Below, in pieces: positions 8,750-17,485 of a stretch of 64,000 nucleotides of DNA. Made by a program: the position numbers and the translations under genes. Numbering within the stretch: the stretch's first letter is position 1; every line of letters starts with the position of its first letter. A model generated the notes under the pieces. The model saw nothing but the letters and a program-made list of their open reading frames with translations, did not search any database and was not told where the DNA came from. The DNA is from JAKPRU01 sp029568995. GTDB lineage: Bacteria > Hinthialibacterota > Hinthialibacteria > Hinthialibacterales > JAKPRU01. The stretch spans positions 1 through 64,000 of the forward strand of contig DAOMHQ010000001.1 of NCBI GenBank assembly GCA_035430965.1, written 5' to 3'.

Positions 8750-9985
8750 CTAATCCATAACCCCACTTACATCCAGCAACACCATCTGCCGTCTCCCCAA
8801 GTGGCCGGAATCGACACAGATCCGTTTCCTGTCGGGAGACCATCGTGGATGCAGATCCACACGCATCGGCCCGGTCAGTTCGGGCGGTAGATAAAAACGT
8901 CCCAGGATAATCAATTTCTCATCGGATGGGCGAAACAGCATCAGGGATTGCATTCGTTCCTTATCCGGGTACGTATCCGTCAAAATCCACTTCCCATCGG
9001 GGGAATAGGTGCAATGCCCATCGGTCTTGAGAATCCCCTTTCCGATGGTCTCGATTTCTTCGCTTCGATCCGTATACAGGTGGAAATAGTTCCCCTCCGG
9101 CTCGGTGGACCAGGCGAGAATCTGTTTCGGATTGCGCCAGATAAAATGGGAGGCCATGTCATGATCGGCCACGATGTGAATTCCGCTTCCATCGGCATTC
9201 GCCGTGAACATACGGGTATATCGTCCGCTCTCACCTTTCGAATCGCGGAACCAGCGATGCAGAAAAATGAAGCGAGTGCCGTCGGGACTATACAGAAGAT
9301 GATTGAACCAATGGCGGACATTTTCAAATGACGGCTTTGGTTGTATGGAGACAATCCGGTCCAGGCTGATGATGAGTTTGGATTCGCCGGTTTCGAGATC
9401 AACCCGGTAAATCCCGTCATCTGCCGGGTGTTCGCGACCTTCCCAGGAATACGCTACTCCACAGTAGCCATATCCCGGGCGGGTTTCATTTACGCGGGCG
9501 AAGTCTACTCCAACCGCTTCTTTCGCATTCGGAGAAACCGTATAGATCGCCCTGGACAGAGAACGCTTCTCACCCGTAAAGACATCCTGTATCACCGCTC
9601 CGAATCCGGTATCGGTCCGAATATTGTAAATGACTTTGGAATCGGAGCCGGGCAGCCATTGCAGCATACAGCCCTGCTGCCAGCACCAGGAAGTAGTTTT
9701 TCCAAACTCAGTCCACTTGTTCCCATCTTGCAGGTCGAACATGCCGAGCCGGACCTCATCGTTGGCTTCCGGCTGGCGGGCATCGAAATCGACCTCCATT
9801 CCAAGCACATACCGCTCGCTCGGATCGAACTGCCGCTTGTCATAATAGCCGAACCAATAAGATTTTTCACCACCCAGGACTTGATAAGGGATGGAGATAT
9901 CAAGGCGGTTTGTTTCCTCTGCCTGCACGAGTGTTGTGGTGAATAGAAACAGACAGGTAATGACGCGATAAGAAATATCCGGCAT
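8750..9985 (-). CDS. Secreted beta-propeller protein, oligogalacturonate-lyase/TolB-like
   Basis: A 411-residue protein with signal peptide (residues 1-22, ending VQA-EE). The mature part is a repeated WD-like propeller with blades such as FDPSERYVLGMEVDF, MLQWLPGSDSKVIYN, LLYSPDGTRFIFLHR, TYSPDGKWILTDTYP and LHPRWSPDRKRICVDS. The YDK opening and the HW-H pattern in the middle recall the seven-bladed oligogalacturonate lyase (PL22) family, which uses a His/Gln-coordinated Mn; catalytic residues were not firmly assigned. It may act on pectin-derived or other uronic oligosaccharides in the periplasm. The strand is shared with the downstream Tat reductase gene at 10088, so co-transcription is possible. 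Confidence 0.72.
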   Translation of the reverse strand: MPDISYRVITCLFLFTTTLVQAEETNRLDISIPYQVLGGEKSYWFGYYDKRQFDPSERYVLGMEVDFDARQPEANDEVRLGMFDLQDGNKWTEFGKTTSWCWQQGCMLQWLPGSDSKVIYNIRTDTGFGAVIQDVFTGEKRSLSRAIYTVSPNAKEAVGVDFARVNETRPGYGYCGVAYSWEGREHPADDGIYRVDLETGESKLIISLDRIVSIQPKPSFENVRHWFNHLLYSPDGTRFIFLHRWFRDSKGESGRYTRMFTANADGSGIHIVADHDMASHFIWRNPKQILAWSTEPEGNYFHLYTDRSEEIETIGKGILKTDGHCTYSPDGKWILTDTYPDKERMQSLMLFRPSDEKLIILGRFYLPPELTGPMRVDLHPRWSPDRKRICVDSGHLGRRQMVLLDVSGVMD

Positions 9986-10005
9986 AACTTCAACCCCCTC
10001 TTTGT

Positions 10006-10077
10006 CTCCCCCAATCTTTGGGGGAGAGGTCTTGGCAGTCCCTCCCCAAGATTGGGGAGGGTGTAGGGTGGGGTTGA
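10006..10077. repeat. Double palindromic repeat (CTCCCCCAA and CCTCCCCAA hairpins)
   Basis: Two hairpins in a row: CTCCCCCAA with TTGGGGGAG (10006-10026), and CCTCCCCAA with TTGGGGAGG (10041-10060), followed by a GTGTAGGGTGGGG tail. It lies just upstream of the propeller gene and overlaps the space after the aldo/keto reductase start-strand neighbour. A diverged copy of the first half, including the preceding CAACCCCCTCT, lies inside the coding region at 52368. Confidence 0.85.
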
Positions 10078-10087
10078 TTCGGAAACC

Positions 10088-11083
10088 TCAGCTGGTCGGT
10101 TCTCCGTAAACCGGTCCCCACGCCTTAGCCATTTCTTTTCCTTTTGCGTCGAGTTCCTTGCGCTCCTGATCGGTAAACGGTTTGTAATTCAATACCGTTT
10201 CAACCGCCTGGTCCAGTTCGGCTAAATTGCGAACCCCGATATTCAGCGAGGAGATGCCGGGAAGTTCGATGGCGTACCGCATGGCGGACTCATAATCTTG
10301 TCCGGTCAAACGGGCGGTTCCTTTGGTCCAGTCTGCCGGGCCGCCGAGGATTTTCATCGCGATGAGGCCGAGTTTCTTCTTTTTTGCCGGTGCCCAAACC
10401 CGGTCCTCGAAGTTGTAGCTGTGTTTGACTACGAAATTGACGGCGGGCATGGCAACCTCGATTTCATCGCGTTCCAGGAACGGCAGGAATCGCGACGGGA
10501 AAAAGTGTGCGGAACAACCGATATGCCCGATGATGCCCTGTTTTTTCGCCTCCACCATAGCGGCAAGCATCCCTTTCGGGCCGAGGACATCCTCCACTTC
10601 CGATTTGTATCCCTCCAGGCCGACATCATGAATATAAACCAGCTCAAAATGGTCGGTCTGTAATTTCTTTATATTCTCCCGCAGCTGTCTCCAGCATCCG
10701 TCATAGGTCGGATCCTCAATCTTTGTGGCGAGGAAGATCTTATCGCGGTGGGGCTTGATTGCCGGTCCCAGGTATTCCGCGGCTTCCTCGTAGTTCAGAG
10801 CCGTGTCGATGGAGGTCACCCCCAGTTCGACAGAGCGGTCCACCATGTCGCGGACGTCGTCAGGCGTGATACCGAGGTTCGCCCGGAAATGCCCCGTACC
10901 TAACGTAATATAGGAGATCGGCACGCCGGTGCGGCCCAGTATCCGTGTCGGGACTTTCTTCCGTTCGGACTGTGCAACGGCCGCATTGTGAACACAGCCT
11001 CCCAGGAGTGCGTACGAGATGGATGCGCCTGTGGTGCGCAAAACATCGCGTCTGGAAATCAGGTTCGGCTTTTCATGGCTCAT
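10088..11083 (-). CDS. Tat-exported aldo/keto reductase lipoprotein
   Basis: A 331-residue NADPH-type aldo/keto reductase. ATG 11083 was chosen over upstream starts because GGAGG lies eight bases before it. The N-terminus has a twin-arginine motif (SRRDVL) and then LLGGC, a lipobox, so the protein is probably folded with cofactor, exported by Tat and lipid-anchored. The catalytic tetrad is visible: D and Y in DTALNYEE, K in LATKIED, H in LVYIHDVG. Members of this subgroup are common beside Gfo/Idh dehydrogenases in sugar-degrading PVC-type bacteria. Substrate is unknown. Divergent from the Tat amidohydrolase at 11247, sharing a 163-base regulatory region. Confidence 0.88.
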   Translation of the reverse strand: MSHEKPNLISRRDVLRTTGASISYALLGGCVHNAAVAQSERKKVPTRILGRTGVPISYITLGTGHFRANLGITPDDVRDMVDRSVELGVTSIDTALNYEEAAEYLGPAIKPHRDKIFLATKIEDPTYDGCWRQLRENIKKLQTDHFELVYIHDVGLEGYKSEVEDVLGPKGMLAAMVEAKKQGIIGHIGCSAHFFPSRFLPFLERDEIEVAMPAVNFVVKHSYNFEDRVWAPAKKKKLGLIAMKILGGPADWTKGTARLTGQDYESAMRYAIELPGISSLNIGVRNLAELDQAVETVLNYKPFTDQERKELDAKGKEMAKAWGPVYGEPTS

Positions 11084-11246
11084 GAATGTGTCCTCCATGT
11101 GGATGCCGGATATTGGCTCGTTTTTCCCGATGGATGATCGGTGCAGCGATGAAATCCGGCATCGGTGATCCGACATATTCGATATGATATACTGACCCGG
11201 AATCATAAAGGATACGAATCAAGAACGGAATGGAGGAGATTCGAGA

Positions 11247-12665
11247 ATGCGAGATCGAACATCGAAAGAGCAACGGCTTTCGCGACGGGCCGTGATGGTT
11301 GCGGCGGGAGTCGGAATCGGCACAGGTGCATTCCCTGCTCATGCCCAATCGTCCGAGGGGGATCTTGCTCAGGAAATCCAGGCGCTGCCGAACATCTCCG
11401 GCCATGAGCACTGGGGTTCCATACCGATCATCGGGAACTGCGATGGCGGATTCCATGCCGATCTCAAGGCGGGCATCGAACCGGAAAACGCTTCTCTGTT
11501 CGATCTCCTGTTCGAGCCGTATTCCGGGATGAACTTCCAGGCGATGGGAGTCGATCCCCATGCCGATGCCAAGGCGCAGGGCCTTGAGTCCATGGCGGAC
11601 TGGGGACGGAAAGACCCTCAGAGTGCCTGGCAATCCGCCAAGCGTATCTACCAGCCCGCACGCTCAACCGGCTGGTTCTCCTGCACCGCGCAGGGGATTC
11701 AGGCGCTGTATGACGTAGATCTCCATGCCCTGTTCGATGATTCTTCCTCGAATATCGAGCCGGTTCTGCGTCTGGACCAGGCGATTCGCGAGCGATACCG
11801 GAGTCTGGTGGCCTGGTACAAAGAGGCCATGCAAAAACTCCGAATCGAAACCATCTTGCGACCGGTGCAGCTGGAGTTCGGATATCGTCAGGACAATGCG
11901 GGAGAGCGAGACATCCTATCGCCGCTTCTTCGGATCGACCAGTATTGTTCCTTCTATCAGAAACGGACCAGCGCGATCGAGTTCTGTGTTCAGCATACGG
12001 GAGTCGATCCCAAGAATGCGGATGAGTTCCGCGAATTTTTGTCCAAGTGTTTCGAGGCGGCAGACAAGACGGGATTTCGTGGGACCAAGCAGCTGCAAGC
12101 GTATTCGCGTCCGTTGAACTTCGAACGTCCCAAAGATTCGGATGTGTGTTTTGAGGCAACGGATGATCGCGAGAAGAGGCGAATCTTCGGTAATTTTGTC
12201 GTATACGAGTGCATGGAATTGACGGCGAAACGGGACTGGCCGCACCAGGTTCATGTTGGCACTCACAACGTGCCTCGTTCGGAACCGCTGGCGCTGGAGC
12301 CGCTTGTCCGTGCATTCCCGCAGGTGCGGTTTGTGCTGCTTCATTGCTGGCCGTTCATTCGTGAATCGGCTTATCTTGCCAAGTCACGTCCGAATGTCTT
12401 TCTGGATACCTGCTGGACCCCCGTGTTGAGTCCTGCCATTTTCCGGGAATTCATGGACCTGACTGTCGGATACTTGCCCGATATCAAGGTCTGTATCGGC
12501 CATGACTCGACCTCGATTGAGATGGCGGCGGGATCGGCAGCGGTTTCCCGCTCCATCCTGTCACAGGTTCTGGAGGAGAGAATTCAGAGCAAATTCCTCA
12601 CAATGGACTCCGCAATCGCGCTTGCAAAGCGATATTTGGCGGATAATGCGAGGGAGGTTTATCGG
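11247..12665 (+). CDS. Tat-exported amidohydrolase-fold protein (uronate-isomerase-like), 3' truncated by gap
   Basis: At least 473 residues. The N-terminus carries a twin-arginine signal (LSRRAVMVAAG, cleavage near AHAQ). Metal-site motifs of the amidohydrolase superfamily follow: ISGHEHWG (HxH-like), QVHVGTHN, VLLHCWP and CIGHDS, and the chain ends in KRYLADNAREVYR, which in this family lies close to the C-terminus. So probably only a few residues are lost in the gap. The fold is closest to the PF04909/uronate isomerase branch; hydrolysis or isomerisation of a sugar-derived substrate in the periplasm is likely but not proven. ATG 11247 is preceded by GGAGG (11231-11235). Confidence 0.82.
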
Positions 12666-12765
12666 NNNNNNNNNNNNNNNNNNNNNNNNNNNNNNNNNNN
12701 NNNNNNNNNNNNNNNNNNNNNNNNNNNNNNNNNNNNNNNNNNNNNNNNNNNNNNNNNNNNNNNNN
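12666..12765. other. Assembly gap (100 N)
   Basis: Exactly 100 N. The left flank is near the end of the amidohydrolase gene; the right flank is two bases before the stop codon of the HigA gene. True length is unknown and a small gene, such as a toxin partner, could be hidden. Confidence 0.99.
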
Positions 12766-12767
12766 CT

Positions 12768-13070
12768 TCACACCGATGCGCAGACCCGGACCTCTTTGTC
12801 CAGCCTGTTTCCGATTCGATCCGTTTCTCGCGCCAGGTCGAAATGAGTTTGCAGATTCAGCCAGAACCGGGGAGAGATGGTGAAATAACGTCCCAGACGC
12901 AATGCCGTGTCAGCGGTGATCCCTCGCTCACCGTGTACGATTTCATTGATTCGTCTGGGAGGAACACTGATATCCTTGGCCAATCGGTATTGAGAGATAT
13001 TCATCGGTTTGAGAAATTCTTCCAGGAGAATCTCACCCGGATGGATGGGGGGTATTTTTTTCCGTTTCAT
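12768..13070 (-). CDS. higA: HigA/VapI-type XRE antitoxin or addiction-module regulator
   Basis: A 100-residue DNA-binding protein with the family opening PIHPGEILLEEF, a helix-turn-helix at about 23-55 (ISQYRLAKDISVPPRRINEIVHGER) and the closing RFWLNLQTHFDL. HigA proteins bind and neutralise HigB ribosome-dependent mRNA interferases and repress their own operon. The start at ATG 13070 follows AGGAG. No higB lies upstream; the 3' flank is an assembly gap, so the partner is either missing or hidden there. A second lone HigA-like gene is at 62656. Confidence 0.9.
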   Translation of the reverse strand: MKRKKIPPIHPGEILLEEFLKPMNISQYRLAKDISVPPRRINEIVHGERGITADTALRLGRYFTISPRFWLNLQTHFDLARETDRIGNRLDKEVRVCASV

Positions 13071-13091
13071 GACCGTTCTCCTAGTGATGAA

Positions 13092-13140
13092 GGGAGCGTC
13101 TCGCTCCCGACAATAGCAGAATCGGGGGCGGGACGCCCCC
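13092..13140. repeat. Two adjacent GC hairpins (dispersed-repeat type)
   Basis: GGGAGCG-TCT-CGCTCCC (13092-13108) and GGGGGCG-GGA-CGCCCCC (13124-13140), separated by 15 bases, fill the space between the HigA gene and the SGNH gene. Such paired hairpins recur in many bacterial genomes as dispersed repeats; the first could also affect transcript ends on the minus strand. Confidence 0.8.
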
Positions 13141-13156
13141 GCTCCCCTGTCCTTTC

Positions 13157-15220
13157 TCATCGTTCCGCCCACACAAATCCCAAATCCAAGTCCGGCTGGT
13201 TTTGGACAGCCCACAACTCCAGCAACTCCCTGGCGAGGGTATCCCCACGAGTGATTGCCTCGTAATGGTCATGTTCCGAGCTGGCGGCGGGTAACGAATA
13301 TTCGCCGAAGAAGATCTCGACCGCCTGTTTTCCGAAGAAGTCGGCCCGGTCCAGGTATTTCTTCTCTCCGGTCAATCGGTAGGCATTCACCATCAGCGCA
13401 ATCGCATCGCCCAGCGCTCCCGGATACAGCGTGATGGACCGGTCCGGCTCGCTGGTCAGGTACTGTTCGGCAGCCCCCATGAACAAATCCCGGTATTTCT
13501 CGTTTTTGATCTGGCGGTAGCGAAGCAGGCAAAGCATCGCGGTCTGCGCGTGGGTTTCCTGCCCATACCCCGTGGCCCAGATACGGCTGTGTATTTCTTT
13601 ATCGCCGACGACGCTGCCCGCTTGCAGGGTGGAAGCGAGAGCAAAAATGAAGAATCCTTTTGTTTGAGGGGCTTGTGGGATTTTGAGAAATACCTCATCC
13701 GTCCGCATCGCACAGGCGCGCATCTTCTTCGCTGTCTCTGCCGGGACTTTCTCCGCGCTGTCCCACAGGTCCACGGCTAATGAGAGATTGCTGGTCGGCC
13801 AGACTTGTTCGGGTGCGCTGCTCTGGGATGGAATCGCGCCGGTTTTCGGGTTCCGCCGACTGTCAAAATAGTTGACCAGTTTCTCGATGTGCCTCAGATA
13901 GTCTTCATTCCCCGTCCGTTGATAGGCTTCCGCCCAAGTCGCGATATAGAAGCCGCCGTGACGGGGGAACTCAGCATTCAATCCGGCCTTGTGTGAGTGG
14001 TAGCTGGCGTGACGGCTGAAATTGCCGGTTTCGTGATCTCCAATCTGGTTCTCCCACAGTCCGGTTGCGAATTCCTTGCACGGTTCCGGGGCCAATTCAT
14101 AGCAATGTTTCCAGAGAACCCATGGCCGATAGAACTCATGCGAGTCTCTGCCGGCCAACGGCTTTTCCGTATGGAAATCCCAGCCGAGATGTTCGCCCCA
14201 TGCGAAAAAGCAGCTTGTGGCGCTTTGACAGTGATTGAAAAAGTATTGAAGAGAATTATCGGCGGCCTTTGCGTATTTCGGTTCGCCGGTGATCTTCGTC
14301 AGGCCATACAGAGCCTGATACAGATTCAAGTCGTGCATGGGATTTGCGCCGGTCCAGGTTCGGTCGTGCTCGCGGATGCCGGTAATGGACGCAGGCTGTT
14401 CCTGCGGAAGACGCAGAATCTTTCGGTCGAGGGCGGCGGCGAAAAGCGGGGAGTGAACCTCGCCATAATCGTCCCGGCCATATTCGATCATGGTATCCGC
14501 ATATCCGCGCACAACGGCGAGGTAATCCGTGATACCCAGTGCCTTCTTGACACTCAAACTGACTTTGCCCGCCAGAATCTCGGACCCCTCATCCGTAAAA
14601 TGAACATTCGCCGGTCGCTGGATTTTGCCCAATCTCGGAAAGGCGAACGAATAGAGATCATCAATGGCGATCCCGTTTTCCTCCATGATTTTCCCGGCGA
14701 TGGAATTGTACCGGACCTCATCGCCCGGATTGCGTAGGGGAGAAAGAACTCCTTCAGGCACAGGCGTTGTGCTTGCCCAGATCAGCCTGGCTCCGGTCTT
14801 TTTCAGTATCTCCACAAGTTGGCGCAGATTCTTCTCATAATCTTCGATGGGAACCTGATGTTTTCCACTCTCCATGATCTTGATATCGTGCAGACCCCAG
14901 TTGAAATGAATCACATCCCAATGCCCATTCCCCAACCATTGTTCCAGCTTCTCCAATCCATTCAGGGTCGGGCCGCCATTCTCCGGGATACGATGCACAT
15001 TCGCGATTCCTTCGAGCTGTTTCCGCACCGGCAGGGTATATCCGATGGAAATCGAGTCCCCGATCAGCAACACTCTGGGCAGTGAGGGATTGTCTTCGAT
15101 TTCCACGAACGCCGGGTTAACTTTGGTTTCGGTTGTGCCTTGAGCGGAGACTTGCAGAATGCAGAAAGCAGAGAGTAAAAGGACGATTGCCATTCGAATA
15201 CGTTTTGTCGGATTCTTCAT
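13157..15220 (-). CDS. Secreted SGNH hydrolase fused to an alpha/alpha-toroid (six-hairpin-like) domain
   Basis: A 687-residue exported protein. ATG 15220 was chosen because GGAGAT precedes it and a signal peptide (about 1-28, ending VSAQG) follows at once. Residues about 50-235 form an SGNH/GDSL hydrolase: block I LLIGDSISIGY with nucleophile Ser, block II Gly-rich ENGGPT, block III HFNWGLHD and block V VHFTDEG with the Asp/His pair. Residues about 240-680 are helical with repeated Trp/Tyr/His-rich turns (FFNHCQSATSCFFAWGEHLG, NFSRHASYHSHK, YIATWAEAYQRTGNEDYL), like six-hairpin glycosidases or polysaccharide lyases. An esterase joined to a toroid suggests deacetylation coupled to depolymerisation of an acylated glycan; this is inference. 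Confidence 0.82.
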   Translation of the reverse strand: MKNPTKRIRMAIVLLLSAFCILQVSAQGTTETKVNPAFVEIEDNPSLPRVLLIGDSISIGYTLPVRKQLEGIANVHRIPENGGPTLNGLEKLEQWLGNGHWDVIHFNWGLHDIKIMESGKHQVPIEDYEKNLRQLVEILKKTGARLIWASTTPVPEGVLSPLRNPGDEVRYNSIAGKIMEENGIAIDDLYSFAFPRLGKIQRPANVHFTDEGSEILAGKVSLSVKKALGITDYLAVVRGYADTMIEYGRDDYGEVHSPLFAAALDRKILRLPQEQPASITGIREHDRTWTGANPMHDLNLYQALYGLTKITGEPKYAKAADNSLQYFFNHCQSATSCFFAWGEHLGWDFHTEKPLAGRDSHEFYRPWVLWKHCYELAPEPCKEFATGLWENQIGDHETGNFSRHASYHSHKAGLNAEFPRHGGFYIATWAEAYQRTGNEDYLRHIEKLVNYFDSRRNPKTGAIPSQSSAPEQVWPTSNLSLAVDLWDSAEKVPAETAKKMRACAMRTDEVFLKIPQAPQTKGFFIFALASTLQAGSVVGDKEIHSRIWATGYGQETHAQTAMLCLLRYRQIKNEKYRDLFMGAAEQYLTSEPDRSITLYPGALGDAIALMVNAYRLTGEKKYLDRADFFGKQAVEIFFGEYSLPAASSEHDHYEAITRGDTLARELLELWAVQNQPDLDLGFVWAER

Positions 15221-15292
15221 TGTGATCTCCATGACGGTGATTTCGATCAATGATAAGATCCGCGAGTGAGTTACGGAACCGGAGTACTTTCC

Positions 15293-16237
15293 ATGCGATT
15301 TCAGGAAATCGGCGTACTGTGCGCGTTGTTGCTGGAGATTTTCATTTTCTGGATGATTTGCCCGGAGGTGGCCAATCGGCAGACAGGGCAACTCGAATCG
15401 AGTTTTCTGACAACGGATCATTTACTCCGCACCGTACACAACATCTCCACGGTGGGGATTGCGGCCGTGGGCGCGACGCTGGTGATCATCAGTGGGGGGA
15501 TCGACCTGTCGGTGGGATCGTTAATCGCTCTGACTGTGGTTGTCACCGGGTTCCTTCTCTCGTCGGGGTTCTCCGTTTTTGTCTCAATCGGGGCGGCGCT
15601 TCTGGCGGGAGCGTTGGCGGGCCTGGTCAACGGTGCGCTGATAGCGTTCCTGGGTTTGCCGCCATTCATTGTCACATTGGGGATGCTGTCAATCGCTCGC
15701 GGACTTGCCTTCTGGATCACTGGCGGCCTGACGGTTTCCGGGTTCCTCGCGAATGCGCCCTTCGCGGCTTTTCTGGGCAATGGGCACTGGCTGCGTATCC
15801 CGATTCCGGTGTATGTCATGGCCGGTGTTGCTGTTGCGGGATGGGTGATTCTGACGCGGACATCATTGGGCAGACGGATTGTCGCGCTCGGCGGAAATGA
15901 AGCGGTTACCCACTATGCCGGTGTGAATATCCACCTTCTGAAAGTGCTCATTTACACGTTGGCGGGATTGGCGGCGGGGATTGCCGGGGTGCTGTATGCC
16001 TGTCGGTATGGCTATGCGGCCTCCACAGCGGGACGCGGGTATGAACTAGAGGTCATTGCCGCCGTGGTGATCGGCGGAACCAGCCTGAGCGGGGGACGGG
16101 GAACCATCCTGGGTACGATGATCGGTGCGACTCTCATGGGGTGCCTGCGGGTGGGCCTGGTCACCTATGGGGCCATGGACCAGTACATCGAACTGGCCAT
16201 CGGTGCGGTGATTATCCTGGCGGTGCTGGTGGATGTC
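15293..16237 (+). CDS. Sugar ABC transporter permease, RbsC family, 3' truncated by gap
   Basis: At least 315 residues, with 8-10 hydrophobic helices. The motif ISGGIDLSVGSLIAL near residues 63-78 and the late GGTSLSGGRGTILGT are diagnostic of the RbsC/XylH/AraH inner-membrane permease family. The reading frame enters the N run after VILAVLVDV; family proteins usually end within about 10 residues of this. ATG 15293 has GGAG at 15281; an in-frame GTG 27 bases upstream is less likely. The solute-binding lipoprotein at 16480 is the probable partner. No RbsA-type ATPase is visible nearby. Confidence 0.92.
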
Positions 16238-16337
16238 NNNNNNNNNNNNNNNNNNNNNNNNNNNNNNNNNNNNNNNNNNNNNNNNNNNNNNNNNNNNNNN
16301 NNNNNNNNNNNNNNNNNNNNNNNNNNNNNNNNNNNNN
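16238..16337. other. Assembly gap (100 N)
   Basis: Exactly 100 N between the permease and binding-protein genes. The right edge begins inside a palindromic repeat, the likely cause of the break. A missing ATPase gene is possible only if the true gap is much longer. Confidence 0.99.
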
Positions 16338-16371
16338 TCCCTCTCCCTTCGGGAGAGGGTTAGGGTGAGGG
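16338..16371 (+). repeat. CCCTCTCCC-type palindromic repeat, copy 1
   Basis: Arms CCCTCTCCC and GGGAGAGGG with a TTC loop, followed by the asymmetric tail TTAGGGTGAGGG. It abuts the assembly gap. Other copies: 20478, 31966, 32516, 34693, 52417, 59634, 60347, 60716. Confidence 0.9.
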
Positions 16372-16479
16372 TCTTTCTAGCTCAACCCACGCCCTTCGAG
16401 AACAACGACAATGCAAAGCATTTCTGATACACTACGCTCGCATCATCCCGGCACGAATAAACACTACGGAGAAACGACT

Positions 16480-17469
16480 ATGAAAAATCTTCGGATTCTG
16501 CTTCTTTTCGGATTCTGTTGCGCTTTGTCGATCGGATGCGGTAGGGGACCTTCGGACGAATCGGCAGCCCCCGAAGCAAAAAAGTATGTCCTGGGTTTCT
16601 CTCCCAAAATGCTGGACAATCCCGTCTTTAATCGGGCGAAGATCGGTGCGGAGAAGACCGCGCAGGAACTCTCCGCAACTTACGGGGAAATTGAGATTCT
16701 CTGGAGCGCACCCACCGAAGGCGACGCGGCAAAACAAGTCGAGATTGTCCAGGGATTCATCCAGCGGGGCGTTGATGGAATTGCCGTCTCCTGCAACGAA
16801 CCGCAGGCGCTCAAAACCGTCATTGACCAGGCCATTGATGTCGGCATCCCCACCATCACTTTCGATTCCGATTCCCCGGAATCAAAGCGACTGACCTATT
16901 ACGGAACCGATGATGTGGAATGCGGCACAGTGATTGCGGAACGGCTTCACCAGGCTATGGGCGGGAAGGGAACATACGCCATCCTGACCGGCGTTCCGGG
17001 CGCTTACAACCTGGAAACCCGCATTCAGGCGGTCAAGGACAAACTGACCGAGGTGAACAGCGGATTGGAACTGGTGCAGACTCTTTATTGCAATGACGAT
17101 TCGCCGACAGCCATTCAGCAAATCGAACAGGTGATGCGAGCACGACCCGATCTGGGCGGTTGGGCGATGGTCGGCGGTTGGCCGCTGATGGCGGACAATG
17201 CGCTGGCCTGCATCAATCCGCCGGGCAGCTGCAAGATCGTTGCGGTGGATACTCTTCCCACAATGTGGCAATACATCGAGCAGGGATATGTCGATGCGCT
17301 TGTGGGACAGAAAGTGTACCACTGGGGCGCGGAGAGCGTCCGCATCCTGATGGACATCATAGTCAACCAAACGGAATACCCTCGCAATTCCTGGTCCGGC
17401 GTAGACATTGTCACAAAGGAAAACCTGGAAGATTACAAAAAGCAGTGGGTGGAATGGTTCGGAGAATAA
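16480..17469 (+). CDS. Sugar ABC transporter substrate-binding lipoprotein (RbsB-like)
   Basis: A 329-residue periplasmic-binding protein I-type lipoprotein. ATG 16480 follows GGAGAAAC and starts a lipoprotein signal peptide with lipobox LSIGC, so Cys about residue 22 is the lipid-anchored N-terminus. Two Rossmann-like lobes follow, with KYVLGFSPKMLDNPVFN at the start of lobe 1, GVDGIAVSCNEP, and VGIPTITFDSDSP, all at the sugar-contact positions of ribose/galactose-binding proteins. It should deliver a monosaccharide or oligosaccharide to the RbsC-type permease encoded on the other side of the gap. Confidence 0.92.
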   Translation: MKNLRILLLFGFCCALSIGCGRGPSDESAAPEAKKYVLGFSPKMLDNPVFNRAKIGAEKTAQELSATYGEIEILWSAPTEGDAAKQVEIVQGFIQRGVDGIAVSCNEPQALKTVIDQAIDVGIPTITFDSDSPESKRLTYYGTDDVECGTVIAERLHQAMGGKGTYAILTGVPGAYNLETRIQAVKDKLTEVNSGLELVQTLYCNDDSPTAIQQIEQVMRARPDLGGWAMVGGWPLMADNALACINPPGSCKIVAVDTLPTMWQYIEQGYVDALVGQKVYHWGAESVRILMDIIVNQTEYPRNSWSGVDIVTKENLEDYKKQWVEWFGE

Positions 17470-17485
17470 GACCATTCCAATAGCC

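Noticed and set aside
8948..9946. Open frames opposite the propeller gene
   Set aside because: Antisense reading of a gene with signal peptide and clear blade repeats.
12768..13265. Amidohydrolase frame continuing through the N gap to 13265
   Set aside because: The frame after the gap is antisense to HigA and the repeat; continuity through N is an artefact.
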